From NCBI GenBank assembly GCA_963932465.1, contig OZ010787.1, positions 30,632,087 through 30,696,086 on the forward strand: 64,000 bases of DNA, given 5' to 3'. Shown one piece after another: positions 1 to 12,187 of the stretch; the stretch's first letter is position 1; the number at the start of each line of letters is the position of its first letter. A program made the translations under genes and the position numbers. The notes below the pieces were generated by a model. The model searched no databases. It was not told the DNA's origin and worked only from the letters and a program-made list of their open reading frames with translations. The DNA comes from Maratus speciosus (taxonomy: Eukaryota > Arthropoda > Arachnida > Araneae > Salticidae).

Positions 1-160
1 TCTTGATTTAGAGAAATGATCAGAATTTGTTTTTCAGTTTAAAAGTTATTTCAACATGCAGATGTGCTTATTACCCAAATCTGAAGTATAATCTAATAAT
101 AATAAGATGAATCTGACGTAAATTCACAATATAAAAGCAATGTTTTATAAATCAAAAACT

Positions 161-321
161 CATAGCTGCCAACTTGTACGGATTTTTGCTACCACTAAAA
201 TGTAACAGAAATTTCTGCCTTATTTAATTATCAAAATTCACTGCAATTCGGCGATTAAATTTGACAAAATTTTCTATTAAATTTTAGTGGTAGCAAAAAT
301 CCGTACAAGTTGGCAGCTATA
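161..321. mobile_element. MITE in Q, CATAGCTGCCAAC ends, 6-7-bp target duplication
   Basis: Near-perfect inverted repeat arms of about 40 bp (catagctgccaacttgtacg and its mirror at 302-320) enclose an AT-rich centre. It is flanked by the direct repeat aaaact (155-160 and 322-327), or aaaaact if the terminal base is not counted. The same element is in every Q, about 640 bp from the Q start. It has no coding capacity. The ends do not fit a superfamily that I recognise with confidence. Confidence 0.85.
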
Positions 322-334
322 AAAACTGCAGGGA

Positions 335-740
335 ACAAATACATATATAATGTAATACTTTCAAAAGTTTAAGAGGTTTAAATAAGATATTAATTTAGCT
401 CTTTTTAAAAGACTGGAAATTCGAAAGCAAACATACGGAATTCAATTTAAGGCACGTTCAAAGGCAGTAAGTAATTAGAGAGATAATGCGTGTTATATAA
501 TTGTATATAACCAAAATGAAATGGAAACGAAAGGAATGACTCATTATTTTGTTACATAACGGATAATTTAGATTATGAAAACACTTTCGAAAACGCAAAA
601 CGCTTTTGAAAGCACAATTTCAGAACTTCAAATCAATAGTCGGAAAAAAATCAGAATTATTTTATAAAGCCCTATACATGGTGTATAGATTTGTATCTGA
701 TACTATATAGTATGCTAACATTTTTAGTATGGAAACGCAT
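335..740. repeat. Copy of the old 400-bp monomer inside module Q
   Basis: The stretch from gaacaaatacatatataatg through caaagtttaag-like, ctttttaaaagactggaaattcgaaag and aaggcacgttcaaaggcag to ttttataaagcc matches, with many differences, the tandem monomers at 41948-45537. It shows that module Q was assembled from sequence of the same kind as the flank. The copy is repeated in all Q modules. Confidence 0.7.
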
Positions 741-1096
741 AGCACAGTTGCGAATTTCTCTTCATCAATTTACGTCAGTAAAGGCAAATGTACTGGATAT
801 CTTTTGTGCTGCCCTGCATATGATTTATAGATTTTATAGGCACCAAGTAATAGGCAGAGAAATTGTTAAATTTAAAAACGCGTTACATAACTACAGACGT
901 ACATCCTGTAATTATTGTTAATAGACACTACTGAACCGAATTGTTTTGTGTGTACATGCAAATAAACGATGGATGCTATTCACATCCTATTGTACACTAA
1001 GAGTCTTTAATTGCACCTCAGTGATTCGTACAAAGTTGTAAATGCTTGAAATAATGTAATATCTTCAGTACTTTATCAAACTACCCAAAATGAAAA

Positions 1097-1299
1097 CAGT
1101 GTTGCCAGTGGGCTATATTTTTAATTCAGATCTCTTGATTGGTACCACTTTTTCGAAATAGTAAAATTCTCTTTATTTAACCTTCTTTAATAACGTACTG
1201 ATTAAGGCGTAAACAAGGGTAATTTTACCATTTCAGATAACTGGTGGCAATCAAGAAATCTGATTTTTTTTTTTTTTAAGTAGTCCACTAGCAACACTG
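1097..1299. mobile_element. hAT-like MITE in Q, CAGTGTTGCCAGTGGGC ends
   Basis: The ends cagtgttgccagtgggcta and tagtccactagcaacactg form an imperfect terminal inverted repeat. The inner arms gattggtaccac...aaatagtaaaatt and ggtaattttaccatttc...ggtggcaatc form the shared core. No clear target duplication remains here, but two solo copies of the family (46080-46269 and 53688-53921) have 8-bp duplications, as expected for hAT elements. The internal T-tract varies from 9 to 15 between Q copies. Confidence 0.8.
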
Positions 1300-1962
1300 T
1301 TCTCATATTAAATAGTTTGTCATTGGTACCGACTATATCATTAAAATACACCGCAAACGATTTTTCTCGATAGACCGTAATGCAACGGAAATCCTTTGTG
1401 TATCCCTGTAAATGAAATATGCATGGCAGATTGAGTGTATTTATGTGAGAGCACGGTAGTGGCGTAGCGTTAGGAGGGAGGGGCTCTCAAACATTTAACC
1501 TGTTCGGGACCACCCTCTTTTACATGAATTTTATTCAGTTGACACCATTTTTTGTGGAATAATGAAATTTAGTTTATCAATCAAGAAAAATTCTTAATAA
1601 AATAATGAAAATTCTACTTTTCTTTTCTAGTGCTGTAAGCATCTTTTGAAGATGCATATATGCACCCATGGCCCCGATGGGGTTAACTACCAATAATATA
1701 ATTTACTTTGTTTACTCGTATAACATTCGATGGTTAAATAAATCCAAATTACACAGACAAACCAAAGTATTAAACGCCTTTCAACTATGCTGAAATATGT
1801 TAAAAAGGGAACAGCCTGAAAATTGACAGATAATCCCATATCTCTCGATTTAAATAAACAACTAAGTTTTGTTTATCAGAGCTAAAAGTCATTTAAGCAT
1901 TAAAACGAGCTTCTTACTCAAATCTAGGTACGGTCATGGTGTCTAAATGTGATAACACTTAA

Positions 1963-2163
1963 CCCCTTGAGGCGCAAGCAAAAATGTCTCTAAATAGTGA
2001 ATTCTCACCGGAATAAATGAAAATTTTTATTTTTAAATAAGGAAAAGCAATTTTTCAATGATTTTCCTCCAAAGTAAAAAATATAAAATTTAGTTAAAAT
2101 TTTCTGGAGAGAATCTTGTATAAATTAGATGGGATATATTTTATCCCACCGCTCCTCAAGGGG
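1963..2163. mobile_element. TTAA-flanked MITE in Q, CCCCTTGAGG ends
   Basis: TTAA (1959-1962 and 2164-2167) flanks ends ccccttgaggcg and cgctcctcaagggg. A TTAA target site with ends starting CCC is the signature of piggyBac-type transposition, so I call it a piggyBac-like non-autonomous element by inference. The centre is AT-rich and non-coding. It is present in all Q modules, about 2440 bp from the Q start. Confidence 0.82.
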
Positions 2164-2591
2164 TTAAATGCGACAAAGAACTTGTGCTTTAAATCTTATT
2201 CCAAGAATCGTACATAAATGCTATATAATGAGACATCCGAAATTCAGGAACAAAACGCGAAGTATTTATCTACATTTAAAACGTTTTATATTTAAAAAAA
2301 AAAAGACCAATGAACGTCGTTTATTTTAAAGCGTCCCAATGTTTCATAAATGCGATAAAAAATTCCCGAATTTGGTTCAAGTTTTTTTTTTTTTTTTTCT
2401 TTTTATGTTAAATTTGAAGATCAAATAAAATTACGGGCGTCAATGGCTTCAATGTGTGTTTCAATTACCAGAAAAGTTAGCTCGGGAAAACGAGAAAAGT
2501 TTTCAGATTTGAGTTCTAAAGCTGTCAACGCACGTAGGTAACTTGTTTCATTCAGTGGCCTATTAGCGACAAAGTTAATGTCCTAAATCCG

Positions 2592-2741
2592 CATAGCTGC
2601 CAGCATCTTACGCCTTTTTGTACCATAAAAATTTTATAGTAAATTTTACCTTTCTAAATCGCTGTAATTTGTCGGCAAATAAGGCAAAAATTTCTATTAA
2701 ATTTTTTGTGGTACGAAAAAGCGGAAGAGTTGGCAGCTATG
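2592..2741. mobile_element. MITE in P, same CATAGCTGCC family
   Basis: Ends catagctgccagcatcttac and gagttggcagctatg, flanked by the direct repeat aatccg (2586-2591, 2742-2747). The inner arms gtaccataaaaattttatag and attaaattttttgtggtac form the shared core. It recurs in all fifteen P modules at about P+352. The TTG-started 67-aa frame found there lies wholly over this palindrome and its flank, so I do not treat it as a gene. Confidence 0.85.
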
Positions 2742-3227
2742 AATCCGGAGAGATTTTTAGGACATACCCCAATGTATATTTATATGGTATTTGCATAAAT
2801 TGCATTAAAACTAGTTTTTAAGCAGAAATTGTGTTTAAATAAGCTGTGTTGAGTCGATAAATTAAGAATTTCAAGGTGATCCTCCAATAGGGTTTTCTTT
2901 TACCGCCTACTTAAACAGGTATTTGAAATGATCAAAATAGAAAAATATCCGTCTTTAAAATTTTTAATTTAAAAAATGGCATTTTCCAATTCATAACAGG
3001 AAGTTATAATTTTCTTTTCTGAAATATTTCTACTACTCGTATGTACTGGTGAGAATTAACTGGCTAACACATGCATTCGCCACCAATGTATCCATACATT
3101 TCACAAAAAAATTACAGATTTTTCAGTAGAATGCTCCAGAATAATTTAGAAAATACTAAGTTTGTTCAAAACATTCGTGGCACTTTCCAATAAATTTATT
3201 TACAAAATTTATTAATTGTTGAATTAT

Positions 3228-3394
3228 CAGTGATGGAACAGTGGCGCAGCAATTGAGCGATTGTCACCACTAATTTTTTATACTATTCTTTGCCTTCAAA
3301 AATACCAGAAATTATGTCCTGAAGTTAAATGAAGAATCCTAAAAAAAATTTGCGGTGTCAATTGTTTCTTTGGTACTACACTGTTCCATCACTG
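3228..3394. mobile_element. MITE at the start of Q, CAGTGATGGAACAGTG ends
   Basis: Ends cagtgatggaacagtg and cactgttccatcactg are perfect inverted repeats of at least 15 bp. They are flanked by gaattat (3221-3227) and gaattat (3394-3400, sharing the last g of the palindrome). The inner sequences caccactaattttttatac and ctttggtactacactg resemble the shared core. CAGTG ends would fit a hAT element, but the 6-7-bp duplication is short for that class. Confidence 0.8.
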
Positions 3395-5910
3395 AATTAT
3401 TAATAGCTATAATACAAAATATTCATTTTTATATAAATGTTTTTAAAAAATTACCAAGACACAAGAACATGCGTAATCTGTTTATAATGCAAAAAATATT
3501 TACTAAATAAGAATACATTTTACAAAATAGATTAAAAGCAAGTTTCATATTTACATTTGTTAAAATAAATTAATAAATTTCAACCTAAGACTTAATTTCT
3601 GTGTTAAGTTTCAGATACTGATTCACGTTAATAAATATATGACATTTGTAAAAATACCAGAAAATTCCATATTTCTTGATTTAGAGAAATGATCAGAATT
3701 TGTTTTTCAGTTTAAAAGTTATTTCAACATGCAGATGTGCTTATTACCCAAATCTGAAGTATAATCTAATAATAATAAGATGAATCTGACGTAAATTCAC
3801 AATATAAAAGCAATGTTTTATAAATCAAAAACTCATAGCTGCCAACTTGTACGGATTTTTGCTACCACTAAAATGTAACAGAAATTTCTGCCTTATTTAA
3901 TTATCAAAATTCACTGCAATTCGGCGATTAAATTTGACAAAATTTTCTATTAAATTTTAGTGGTAGCAAAAATCCGTACAAGTTGGCAGCTATAAAAACT
4001 GCAGGGAACAAATACATATATAATGTAATACTTTCAAAAGTTTAAGAGGTTTAAATAAGATATTAATTTAGCTCTTTTTAAAAGACTGGAAATTCGAAAG
4101 CAAACATACGGAATTCAATTTAAGGCACGTTCAAAGGCAGTAAGTAATTAGAGAGATAATGCGTGTTATATAATTGTATATAACCAAAATGAAATGGAAA
4201 CGAAAGGAATGACTCATTATTTTGTTACATAACGGATAATTTAGATTATGAAAACACTTTCGAAAACGCAAAACGCTTTTGAAAGCACAATTTCAGAACT
4301 TCAAATCAATAGTCGGAAAAAAATCAGAATTATTTTATAAAGCCCTATACATGGTGTATAGATTTGTATCTGATACTATATAGTATGCTAACATTTTTAG
4401 TATGGAAACGCATAGCACAGTTGCGAATTTCTCTTCATCAATTTACGTCAGTAAAGGCAAATGTACTGGATATCTTTTGTGCTGCCCTGCATATGATTTA
4501 TAGATTTTATAGGCACCAAGTAATAGGCAGAGAAATTGTTAAATTTAAAAACGCGTTACATAACTACAGACGTACATCCTGTAATTATTGTTAATAGACA
4601 CTACTGAACCGAATTGTTTTGTGTGTACATGCAAATAAACGATGGATGCTATTCACATCCTATTGTACACTAAGAGTCTTTAATTGCACCTCAGTGATTC
4701 GTACAAAGTTGTAAATGCTTGAAATAATGTAATAGCTTCAGTACTTTATCAAACTACCCAAAATGAAAACAGTGTTGCCAGTGGGCTATATTTTTAATTC
4801 AGATCTCTTGATTGGTACCACTTTTTCGAAATAGTAAAATTCTCTTTATTTAACCTTCTTTAATAACGTACTGATTAAGGCGTAAACAAGGGTAATTTTA
4901 CCATTTCAGATAACTGGTGGCAATCAAGAAATCTGATTTTTTTTTTTTAAGTAGTCCACTAGCAACACTGTTCTCATATTAAATAGTTTGTCATTGGTAC
5001 CGACTATATCATTAAAATACACCGCAAACGATTTTTCTCGATAGACCGTAATGCAACGGAAATCCTTTGTGTATCCCTGTAAATGAAATATGCATGGCAG
5101 ATTGAGTGTATTTATGTGAGAGCACGGTAGTGGCGTAGCGTTAGGAGGGAGGGGCTCTCAAACATTTAACCTGTTCGGGACCACCCTCTTTTACATGAAT
5201 TTTATTCAGTTGACACCATTTTTTGTGGAATAATGAAATTTAGTTTATCAATCAAGAAAAATTCTTAATAAAATAATGAAAATTCTACTTTTCTTTTCTA
5301 GTGCTGTAAGCATCTTTTGAAGATGCATATATGCACCCATGGCCCCGATGGGGTTAACTACCAATAATATAATTTACTTTGTTTACTCGTATAACATTCG
5401 ATGGTTAAATAAATCCAAATTACACAGACAAACCAAAGTATTAAACGCCTTTCAACTATGCTGAAATATGTTAAAAAGGGAACAGCCTGAAAATTGACAG
5501 ATAATCCCATATCTCTCGATTTAAATAAACAACTAAGTTTTGTTTATCAGAGCTAAAAGTCATTTAAGCATTAAAACGAGCTTCTTACTCAAATCTAGGT
5601 ACGGTCATGGTGTCTAAATGTGATAACACTTAACCCCTTGAGGCGCAAGCAAAAATGTCTCTAAATAGTGAATTCTCACCGGAATAAATGAAAATTTTTA
5701 TTTTTAAATAAGGAAAAGCAATTTTTCAATGATTTTCCTCCAAAGTAAAAAATATAAAATTTAGTTAAAATTTTCTGGAGAGAATCTTGTATAAATTAGA
5801 TGGGATATATTTTATCCCACCGCTCCTCAAGGGGTTAAATGCGACAAAGAACTTGTGCTTTAAATCTTATTCCAAGAATCGTACATAAATGCTATATAAT
5901 GAGACATCCG

Positions 5911-8900
5911 AAATTCAGGAACAAAACGCGAAGTATTTATCTACATTTAAAACGTTTTATATTTAAAAAAAAAAAAGACCAATGAACGTCGTTTATTTTA
6001 AAGCGTCCCAATGTTTCATAAATGCGATAAAAAATTCCCGAATTTGGTTCAAGTTTTTTTTTTTTTTTTCTTTTTATGTTAAATTTGAAGATCAAATAAA
6101 ATTACGGGCGTCAATGGCTTCAATGTGTGTTTCAATTACCAGAAAAGTTAGCTCGGGAAAACGAGAAAAGTTTTCAGATTTGAGTTCTAAAGCTGTCAAC
6201 GCACGTAGGTAACTTGTTTCATTCAGTGGCCTATTAGCGACAAAGTTAATGTCCTAAATCCGCATAGCTGCCAGCATCTTACGCCTTTTTGTACCATAAA
6301 AATTTTATAGTAAATTTTACCTTTCTAAATCGCTGTAATTTGTCGGCAAATAAGGCAAAAATTTCTATTAAATTTTTTGTGGTACGAAAAAGCGGAAGAG
6401 TTGGCAGCTATGAATCCGGAGAGTTTTAGGACATACCCCAATGTATATTTATATGGTATTTGCATAAATTGCATTAAAACTAGTTTTTAAGCAGAAATTG
6501 TGTTTAAATAAGCTGTGTTGAGTCGATAAATTAAGAATTTCAAGGTGATCCTCCAATAGGGTTTTCTTTTACCGCCTACTTAAACAGGTATTTGAAATGA
6601 TCAAAATAGAAAAATATCCGTCTTTAAAATTTTTAATTTAAAAAATGGCATTTTCCAATTCATAACAGGAAGTTATAATTTTCTTTTCTGAAATATTTCT
6701 ACTACTCGTATGTACTGGTGAGAATTAACTGGCTAACACATGCATTCGCCACCAATGTATCCATACATTTCACAAAAAAATTACAGATTTTTCAGTAGAA
6801 TGCTCCAGAATAATTTAGAAAATACTAAGTTTGTTCAAAACATTCGTGGCACTTTCCAATAAATTTATTTACAAAATTTATTAATTGTTGAATTATCAGT
6901 GATGGAACAGTGGCGCAGCAATTGAGCGATTGTCACCACTAATTTTTTATACTATTCTTTGCCTTCAAAAATACCAGAAATTATGTCCTGAAGTTAAATG
7001 AAGAATCCTAAAAAAATTTTGCGGTGTCAATTGTTTCTTTGGTACTACACTGTTCCATCACTGAATTATTAATAGCTATAATACAAAATATTCATTTTTA
7101 TATAAATGTTTTTAAAAAATTACCAAGACACAAGAACATGCGTAATCTGTTTATAATGCAAAAAATATTTACTAAATAAGAATACATTTTACAAAATAGA
7201 TTAAAAGCAAGTTTCATATTTACATTTGTTAAAATAAATTAATAAATTTCAACCTAAGACTTAATTTCTGTGTTAAGTTTCAGATACTGATTCACGTTAA
7301 TAAATATATGACATTTGTAAAAATACCAGAAAATTCCATATTTCTTGATTTAGAGAAATGATCAGAATTTGTTTTTCAGTTTAAAAGTTATTTCAACATG
7401 CAGATGTGCTTATTACCCAAATCTGAAGTATAATCTAATAATAATAAGATGAATCTGACGTAAATTCACAATATAAAAGCAATGTTTTATAAATCAAAAA
7501 CTCATAGCTGCCAACTTGTACGGATTTTTGCTACCACTAAAATGTAACAGAAATTTCTGCCTTATTTAATTATCAAAATTCACTGCAATTCGGCGATTAA
7601 ATTTGACAAAATTTTCTATTAAATTTTAGTGGTAGCAAAAATCCGTACAAGTTGGCAGCTATAAAAACTGCAGGGAACAAATACATATATAATGTAATAC
7701 TTTCAAAAGTTTAAGAGGTTTAAATAAGATATTAATTTAGCTCTTTTTAAAAGACTGGAAATTCGAAAGCAAACATACGGAATTCAATTTAAGGCACGTT
7801 CAAAGGCAGTAAGTAATTAGAGAGATAATGCGTGTTATATAATTGTATATAACCAAAATGAAATGGAAACGAAAGGAATGACTCATTATTTTGTTACATA
7901 ACGGATAATTTAGATTATGAAAACACTTTCGAAAACGCAAAACGCTTTTGAAAGCACAATTTCAGAACTTCAAATCAATAGTCGGAAAAAAATCAGAATT
8001 ATTTTATAAAGCCCTATACATGGTGTATAGATTTGTATCTGATACTATATAGTATGCTAACATTTTTAGTATGGAAACGCATAGCACAGTTGCGAATTTC
8101 TCTTCATCAATTTACGTCAGTAAAGGCAAATGTACTGGATATCTTTTGTGCTGCCCTGCATATGATTTATAGATTTTATAGGCACCAAGTAATAGGCAGA
8201 GAAATTGTTAAATTTAAAAACGCGTTACATAACTACAGACGTACATCCTGTAATTATTGTTAATAGACACTACTGAACCGAATTGTTTTGTGTGTACATG
8301 CAAATAAACGATGGATGCTATTCACATCCTATTGTACACTAAGAGTCTTTAATTGCACCTCAGTGATTCGTACAAAGTTGTAAATGCTTGAAATAATGTA
8401 ATATCTTCAGTACTTTATCAAACTACCCAAAATGAAAACAGTGTTGCCAGTGGGCTATATTTTTAATTCAGATCTCTTGATTGGTACCACTTTTTCGAAA
8501 TAGTAAAATTCTCTTTATTTAACCTTCTTTAATAACGTACTGATTAAGGCGTAAACAAGGGTAATTTTACCATTTCAGATAACTGGTGGCAATCAAGAAA
8601 TCTGATTTTTTTTTTAAGTAGTCCACTAGCAACACTGTTCTCATATTAAATAGTTTGTCATTGGTACCGACTATATCATTAAAATACACCGCAAACGATT
8701 TTTCTCGATAGACCGTAATGCAACGGAAATCCTTTGTGTATCCCTGTAAATGAAATATGCATGGCAGATTGAGTGTATTTATGTGAGAGCACGGTAGTGG
8801 CGTAGCGTTAGGAGGGAGGGGCTCTCAAACATTTAACCTGTTCGGGACCACCCTCTTTTACATGAATTTTATTCAGTTGACACCATTTTTTGTGGAATAA

Positions 8901-9577
8901 TGAAATTTAGTTTATCAATCAAGAAAAATTCTTAATAAAATAATGAAAATTCTACTTTTCTTTTCTAGTGCTGTAAGCATCTTTTGAAGATGCATATATG
9001 CACCCATGGCCCCGATGGGGTTAACTACCAATAATATAATTTACTTTGTTTACTCGTATAACATTCGATGGTTAAATAAATCCAAATTACACAGACAAAC
9101 CAAAGTATTAAACGCCTTTCAACTATGCTGAAATATGTTAAAAAGGGAACAGCCTGAAAATTGACAGATAATCCCATATCTCTCGATTTAAATAAACAAC
9201 TAAGTTTTGTTTATCAGAGCTAAAAGTCATTTAAGCATTAAAACGAGCTTCTTACTCAAATCTAGGTACGGTCATGGTGTCTAAATGTGATAACACTTAA
9301 CCCCTTGAGGCGCAAGCAAAAATGTCTCTAAATAGTGAATTCTCACCGGAATAAATGAAAATTTTTATTTTTAAATAAGGAAAAGCAATTTTTCAATGAT
9401 TTTCCTCCAAAGTAAAAAATATAAAATTTAGTTAAAATTTTCTGGAGAGAATCTTGTATAAATTAGATGGGATATATTTTATCCCACCGCTCCTCAAGGG
9501 GTTAAATGCGACAAAGAACTTGTGCTTTAAATCTTATTCCAAGAATCGTACATAAATGCTATATAATGAGACATCCG
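5911..9577 (+). repeat. Array unit 3: P-Q, 3667 bp
   Basis: P occupies 5911-6859 and Q 6860-9577. A 2-bp deletion in gagagattttt/gagagtttt near 6420 is private to this copy and breaks the TTG-started 67-aa frame seen in most other P modules, which argues that this frame is not maintained. Confidence 0.9.
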
Positions 9578-10882
9578 AAATTCAGGAACAAAACGCGAAG
9601 TATTTATCTACATTTAAAACGTTTTATATTTAAAAAAAAAAAGACCAATGAACGTCGTTTATTTTAAAGCGTCCCAATGTTTCATAAATGCGATAAAAAA
9701 TTCCCGAATTTGGTTCAAGTTTTTTTTTTTTTTTTCTTTTTATGTTAAATTTGAAGATCAAATAAAATTACGGGCGTCAATGGCTTCAATGTGTGTTTCA
9801 ATTACCAGAAAAGTTAGCTCGGGAAAACGAGAAAAGTTTTCAGATTTGAGTTCTAAAGCTGTCAACGCACGTAGGTAACTTGTTTCATTCAGTGGCCTAT
9901 TAGCGACAAAGTTAATGTCCTAAATCCGCATAGCTGCCAGCATCTTACGCCTTTTTGTACCATAAAAATTTTATAGTAAATTTTACCTTTCTAAATCGCT
10001 GTAATTTGTCGGCAAATAAGGCAAAAATTTCTATTAAATTTTTTGTGGTACGAAAAAGCGGAAGAGTTGGCAGCTATGAATCCGGAGAGATTTTTAGGAC
10101 ATACCCCAATGTATATTTATATGGTATTTGCATAAATTGCATTAAAACTAGTTTTTAAGCAGAAATTGTGTTTAAATAAGCTGTGTTGAGTCGATAAATT
10201 AAGAATTTCAAGGTGATCCTCCAATAGGGTTTTCTTTTACCGCCTACTTAAACAGGTATTTGAAATGATCAAAATAGAAAAATATCCGTCTTTAAAATTT
10301 TTAATTTAAAAAATGGCATTTTCCAATTCATAACAGGAAGTTATAATTTTCTTTTCTGAAATATTTCTACTACTCGTATGTACTGGTGAGAATTAACTGG
10401 CTAACACATGCATTCGCCACCAATGTATCCATACATTTCACAAAAAAATTACAGATTTTTCAGTAGAATGCTCCAGAATAATTTAGAAAATACTAAGTTT
10501 GTTCAAAACATTCGTGGCACTTTCCAAATAAAGACAAACAGCGCAGTGCAGTTTACACCCCCCAACCCCACCAGACACAATCCGCGTTGCGGAGAGCGTT
10601 GCAAAATGAAGTCGCACGGATTACGGACGTGTTTTGTTCACCCGGTACCAGCCCAAGAATTGGGACACAGAGAGAAATATATATATTAACAAAGCTTTTA
10701 GTGCACACTGGTGGGAATATAAATTGTTATTTGTTAGTCAAATCCGGGAAAAATTATTACATCGTAAATAATTTCGAAAACTGTTAAACATTTTAAATTT
10801 CATAAAATGAATGTGTATTTTGTAAAGCAGGGGTGGCGAACCCGTTGCTAGTGGACAAGCTGCCATCACTATTTCAGGAACA
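9578..10882 (+). repeat. Array unit 4: P-R, 1305 bp
   Basis: P is 9578-10527 and R 10528-10882. R ends in ctatttc and joins a P start that carries a direct duplication of ttcaggaacaaaa, 13 bp. The same duplicated junction is found in every P-R unit. Confidence 0.9.
10528..10882 (+). repeat. Module R, example copy, with a locally GC-rich block
   Basis: R contains a C-tract (6 to about 14 C, varying between copies) and then about 110 bp of unusually GC-rich sequence (ccgcgttgcggagagcgttgc...cccggtaccagcccaag). It ends with gcaggggtggcgaacccg, a truncated end of the CAGGGGTGG type also seen at 47958. The GC-rich block is unlike anything else in the array and may be a remnant of another element or of an exon. 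I could not identify it and see no RNA polymerase III boxes. Confidence 0.6.
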
Positions 10883-12187
10883 AAATTCAGGAACAAAACG
10901 CGAAGTATTTATCTACATTTAAAACGTTTTATATTTAAAAAAAAAAAGACCAATGAACGTCGTTTATTTTAAAGCGTCCCAATGTTTCATAAATGCGATA
11001 AAAAATTCCCGAATTTGGTTCAAGTTTTTTTTTTTTTTTTCTTTTTATGTTAAATTTGAAGATCAAATAAAATTACGGGCGTCAATGGCTTCAATGTGTG
11101 TTTCAATTACCAGAAAAGTTAGCTCGGGAAAACGAGAAAAGTTTTCAGATTTGAGTTCTAAAGCTGTCAACGCACGTAGGTAACTTGTTTCATTCAGTGG
11201 CCTATTAGCGACAAAGTTAATGTCCTAAATCCGCATAGCTGCCAGCATCTTACGCCTTTTTGTACCATAAAAATTTTATAGTAAATTTTACCTTTCTAAA
11301 TCGCTGTAATTTGTCGGCAAATAAGGCAAAAATTTCTATTAAATTTTTTGTGGTACGAAAAAGCGGAAGAGTTGGCAGCTATGAATCCGGAGAGATTTTT
11401 AGGACATACCCCAATGTATATTTATATGGTATTTGCATAAATTGCATTAAAACTAGTTTTTAAGCAGAAATTGTGTTTAAATAAGCTGTGTTGAGTCGAT
11501 AAATTAAGAATTTCAAGGTGATCCTCCAATAGGGTTTTCTTTTACCGCCTACTTAAACAGGTATTTGAAATGATCAAAATAGAAAAATATCCGTCTTTAA
11601 AATTTTTAATTTAAAAAATGGCATTTTCCAATTCATAACAGGAAGTTATAATTTTCTTTTCTGAAATATTTCTACTACTCGTATGTACTGGTGAGAATTA
11701 ACTGGCTAACACATGCATTCGCCACCAATGTATCCATACATTTCACAAAAAAATTACAGATTTTTCAGTAGAATGCTCCAGAATAATTTAGAAAATACTA
11801 AGTTTGTTCAAAACATTCGTGGCACTTTCCAAATAAAGACAAACAGCGCAGTGCAGTTTACACCCCCCAACCCCACCAGACACAATCCGCGTTGCGGAGA
11901 GCGTTGCAAAATGAAGTCGCACGGATTACGGACGTGTTTTGTTCACCCGGTACCAGCCCAAGAATTGGGACACAGAGAGAAATATATATATTAACAAAGC
12001 TTTTAGTGCACACTGGTGGGAATATAAATTGTTATTTGTTAGTCAAATCCGGGAAAAATTATTACATCGTAAATAATTTCGAAAACTGTTAAACATTTTA
12101 AATTTCATAAAATGAATGTGTATTTTGTAAAGCAGGGGTGGCGAACCCGTTGCTAGTGGACAAGCTGCCATCACTATTTCAGGAACA
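10883..12187 (+). repeat. Array unit 5: P-R, 1305 bp
   Basis: P 10883-11832 (C marker, T16 tract), R 11833-12187. This unit is the first half of the first copy of the 4.97-kb higher-order repeat. Confidence 0.9.

Larger units (their letters stand above)
1..2239 (+). repeat. Array unit 1: partial Q module at window edge
   Basis: Position 1 corresponds to position 3674 of the next unit, so about 480 bp of this Q lie outside the window. It contains three MITEs (161-321, 1097-1299, 1963-2163) and one copy of the old 400-bp monomer (about 335-740). No coding capacity is credible: the 76-aa frame at 691 begins with TTG and is only preserved because the copies are identical. Confidence 0.9.
2240..5910 (+). 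repeat. Array unit 2: P-Q, 3671 bp
   Basis: P occupies 2240-3190 and Q 3191-5910. The P T-tract is 17 long and the diagnostic base near the end of the 76-aa frame is C (gctgtcaac). P joins Q directly as ctttccaataaattt, with no R or E. Confidence 0.9.

Noticed and set aside
691..921. 76-aa frame repeated in six Q modules
   Set aside because: It begins with TTG, lies partly over the old 400-bp monomer, has no motif, and is broken by an 8-bp deletion in units 13 and 15. Its persistence only reflects near-identical copies.
2618..2821. 67-aa frame in nearly every P module
   Set aside because: Starts with TTG inside a palindromic MITE and is interrupted in unit 3. It is a shadow of the repeat.
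5982..6212. 76-aa frame repeated in most P modules
   Set aside because: It runs through a T-tract of 14-17 bases whose length changes the frame in several copies (for example at 25868 and 12258), so it is not maintained.
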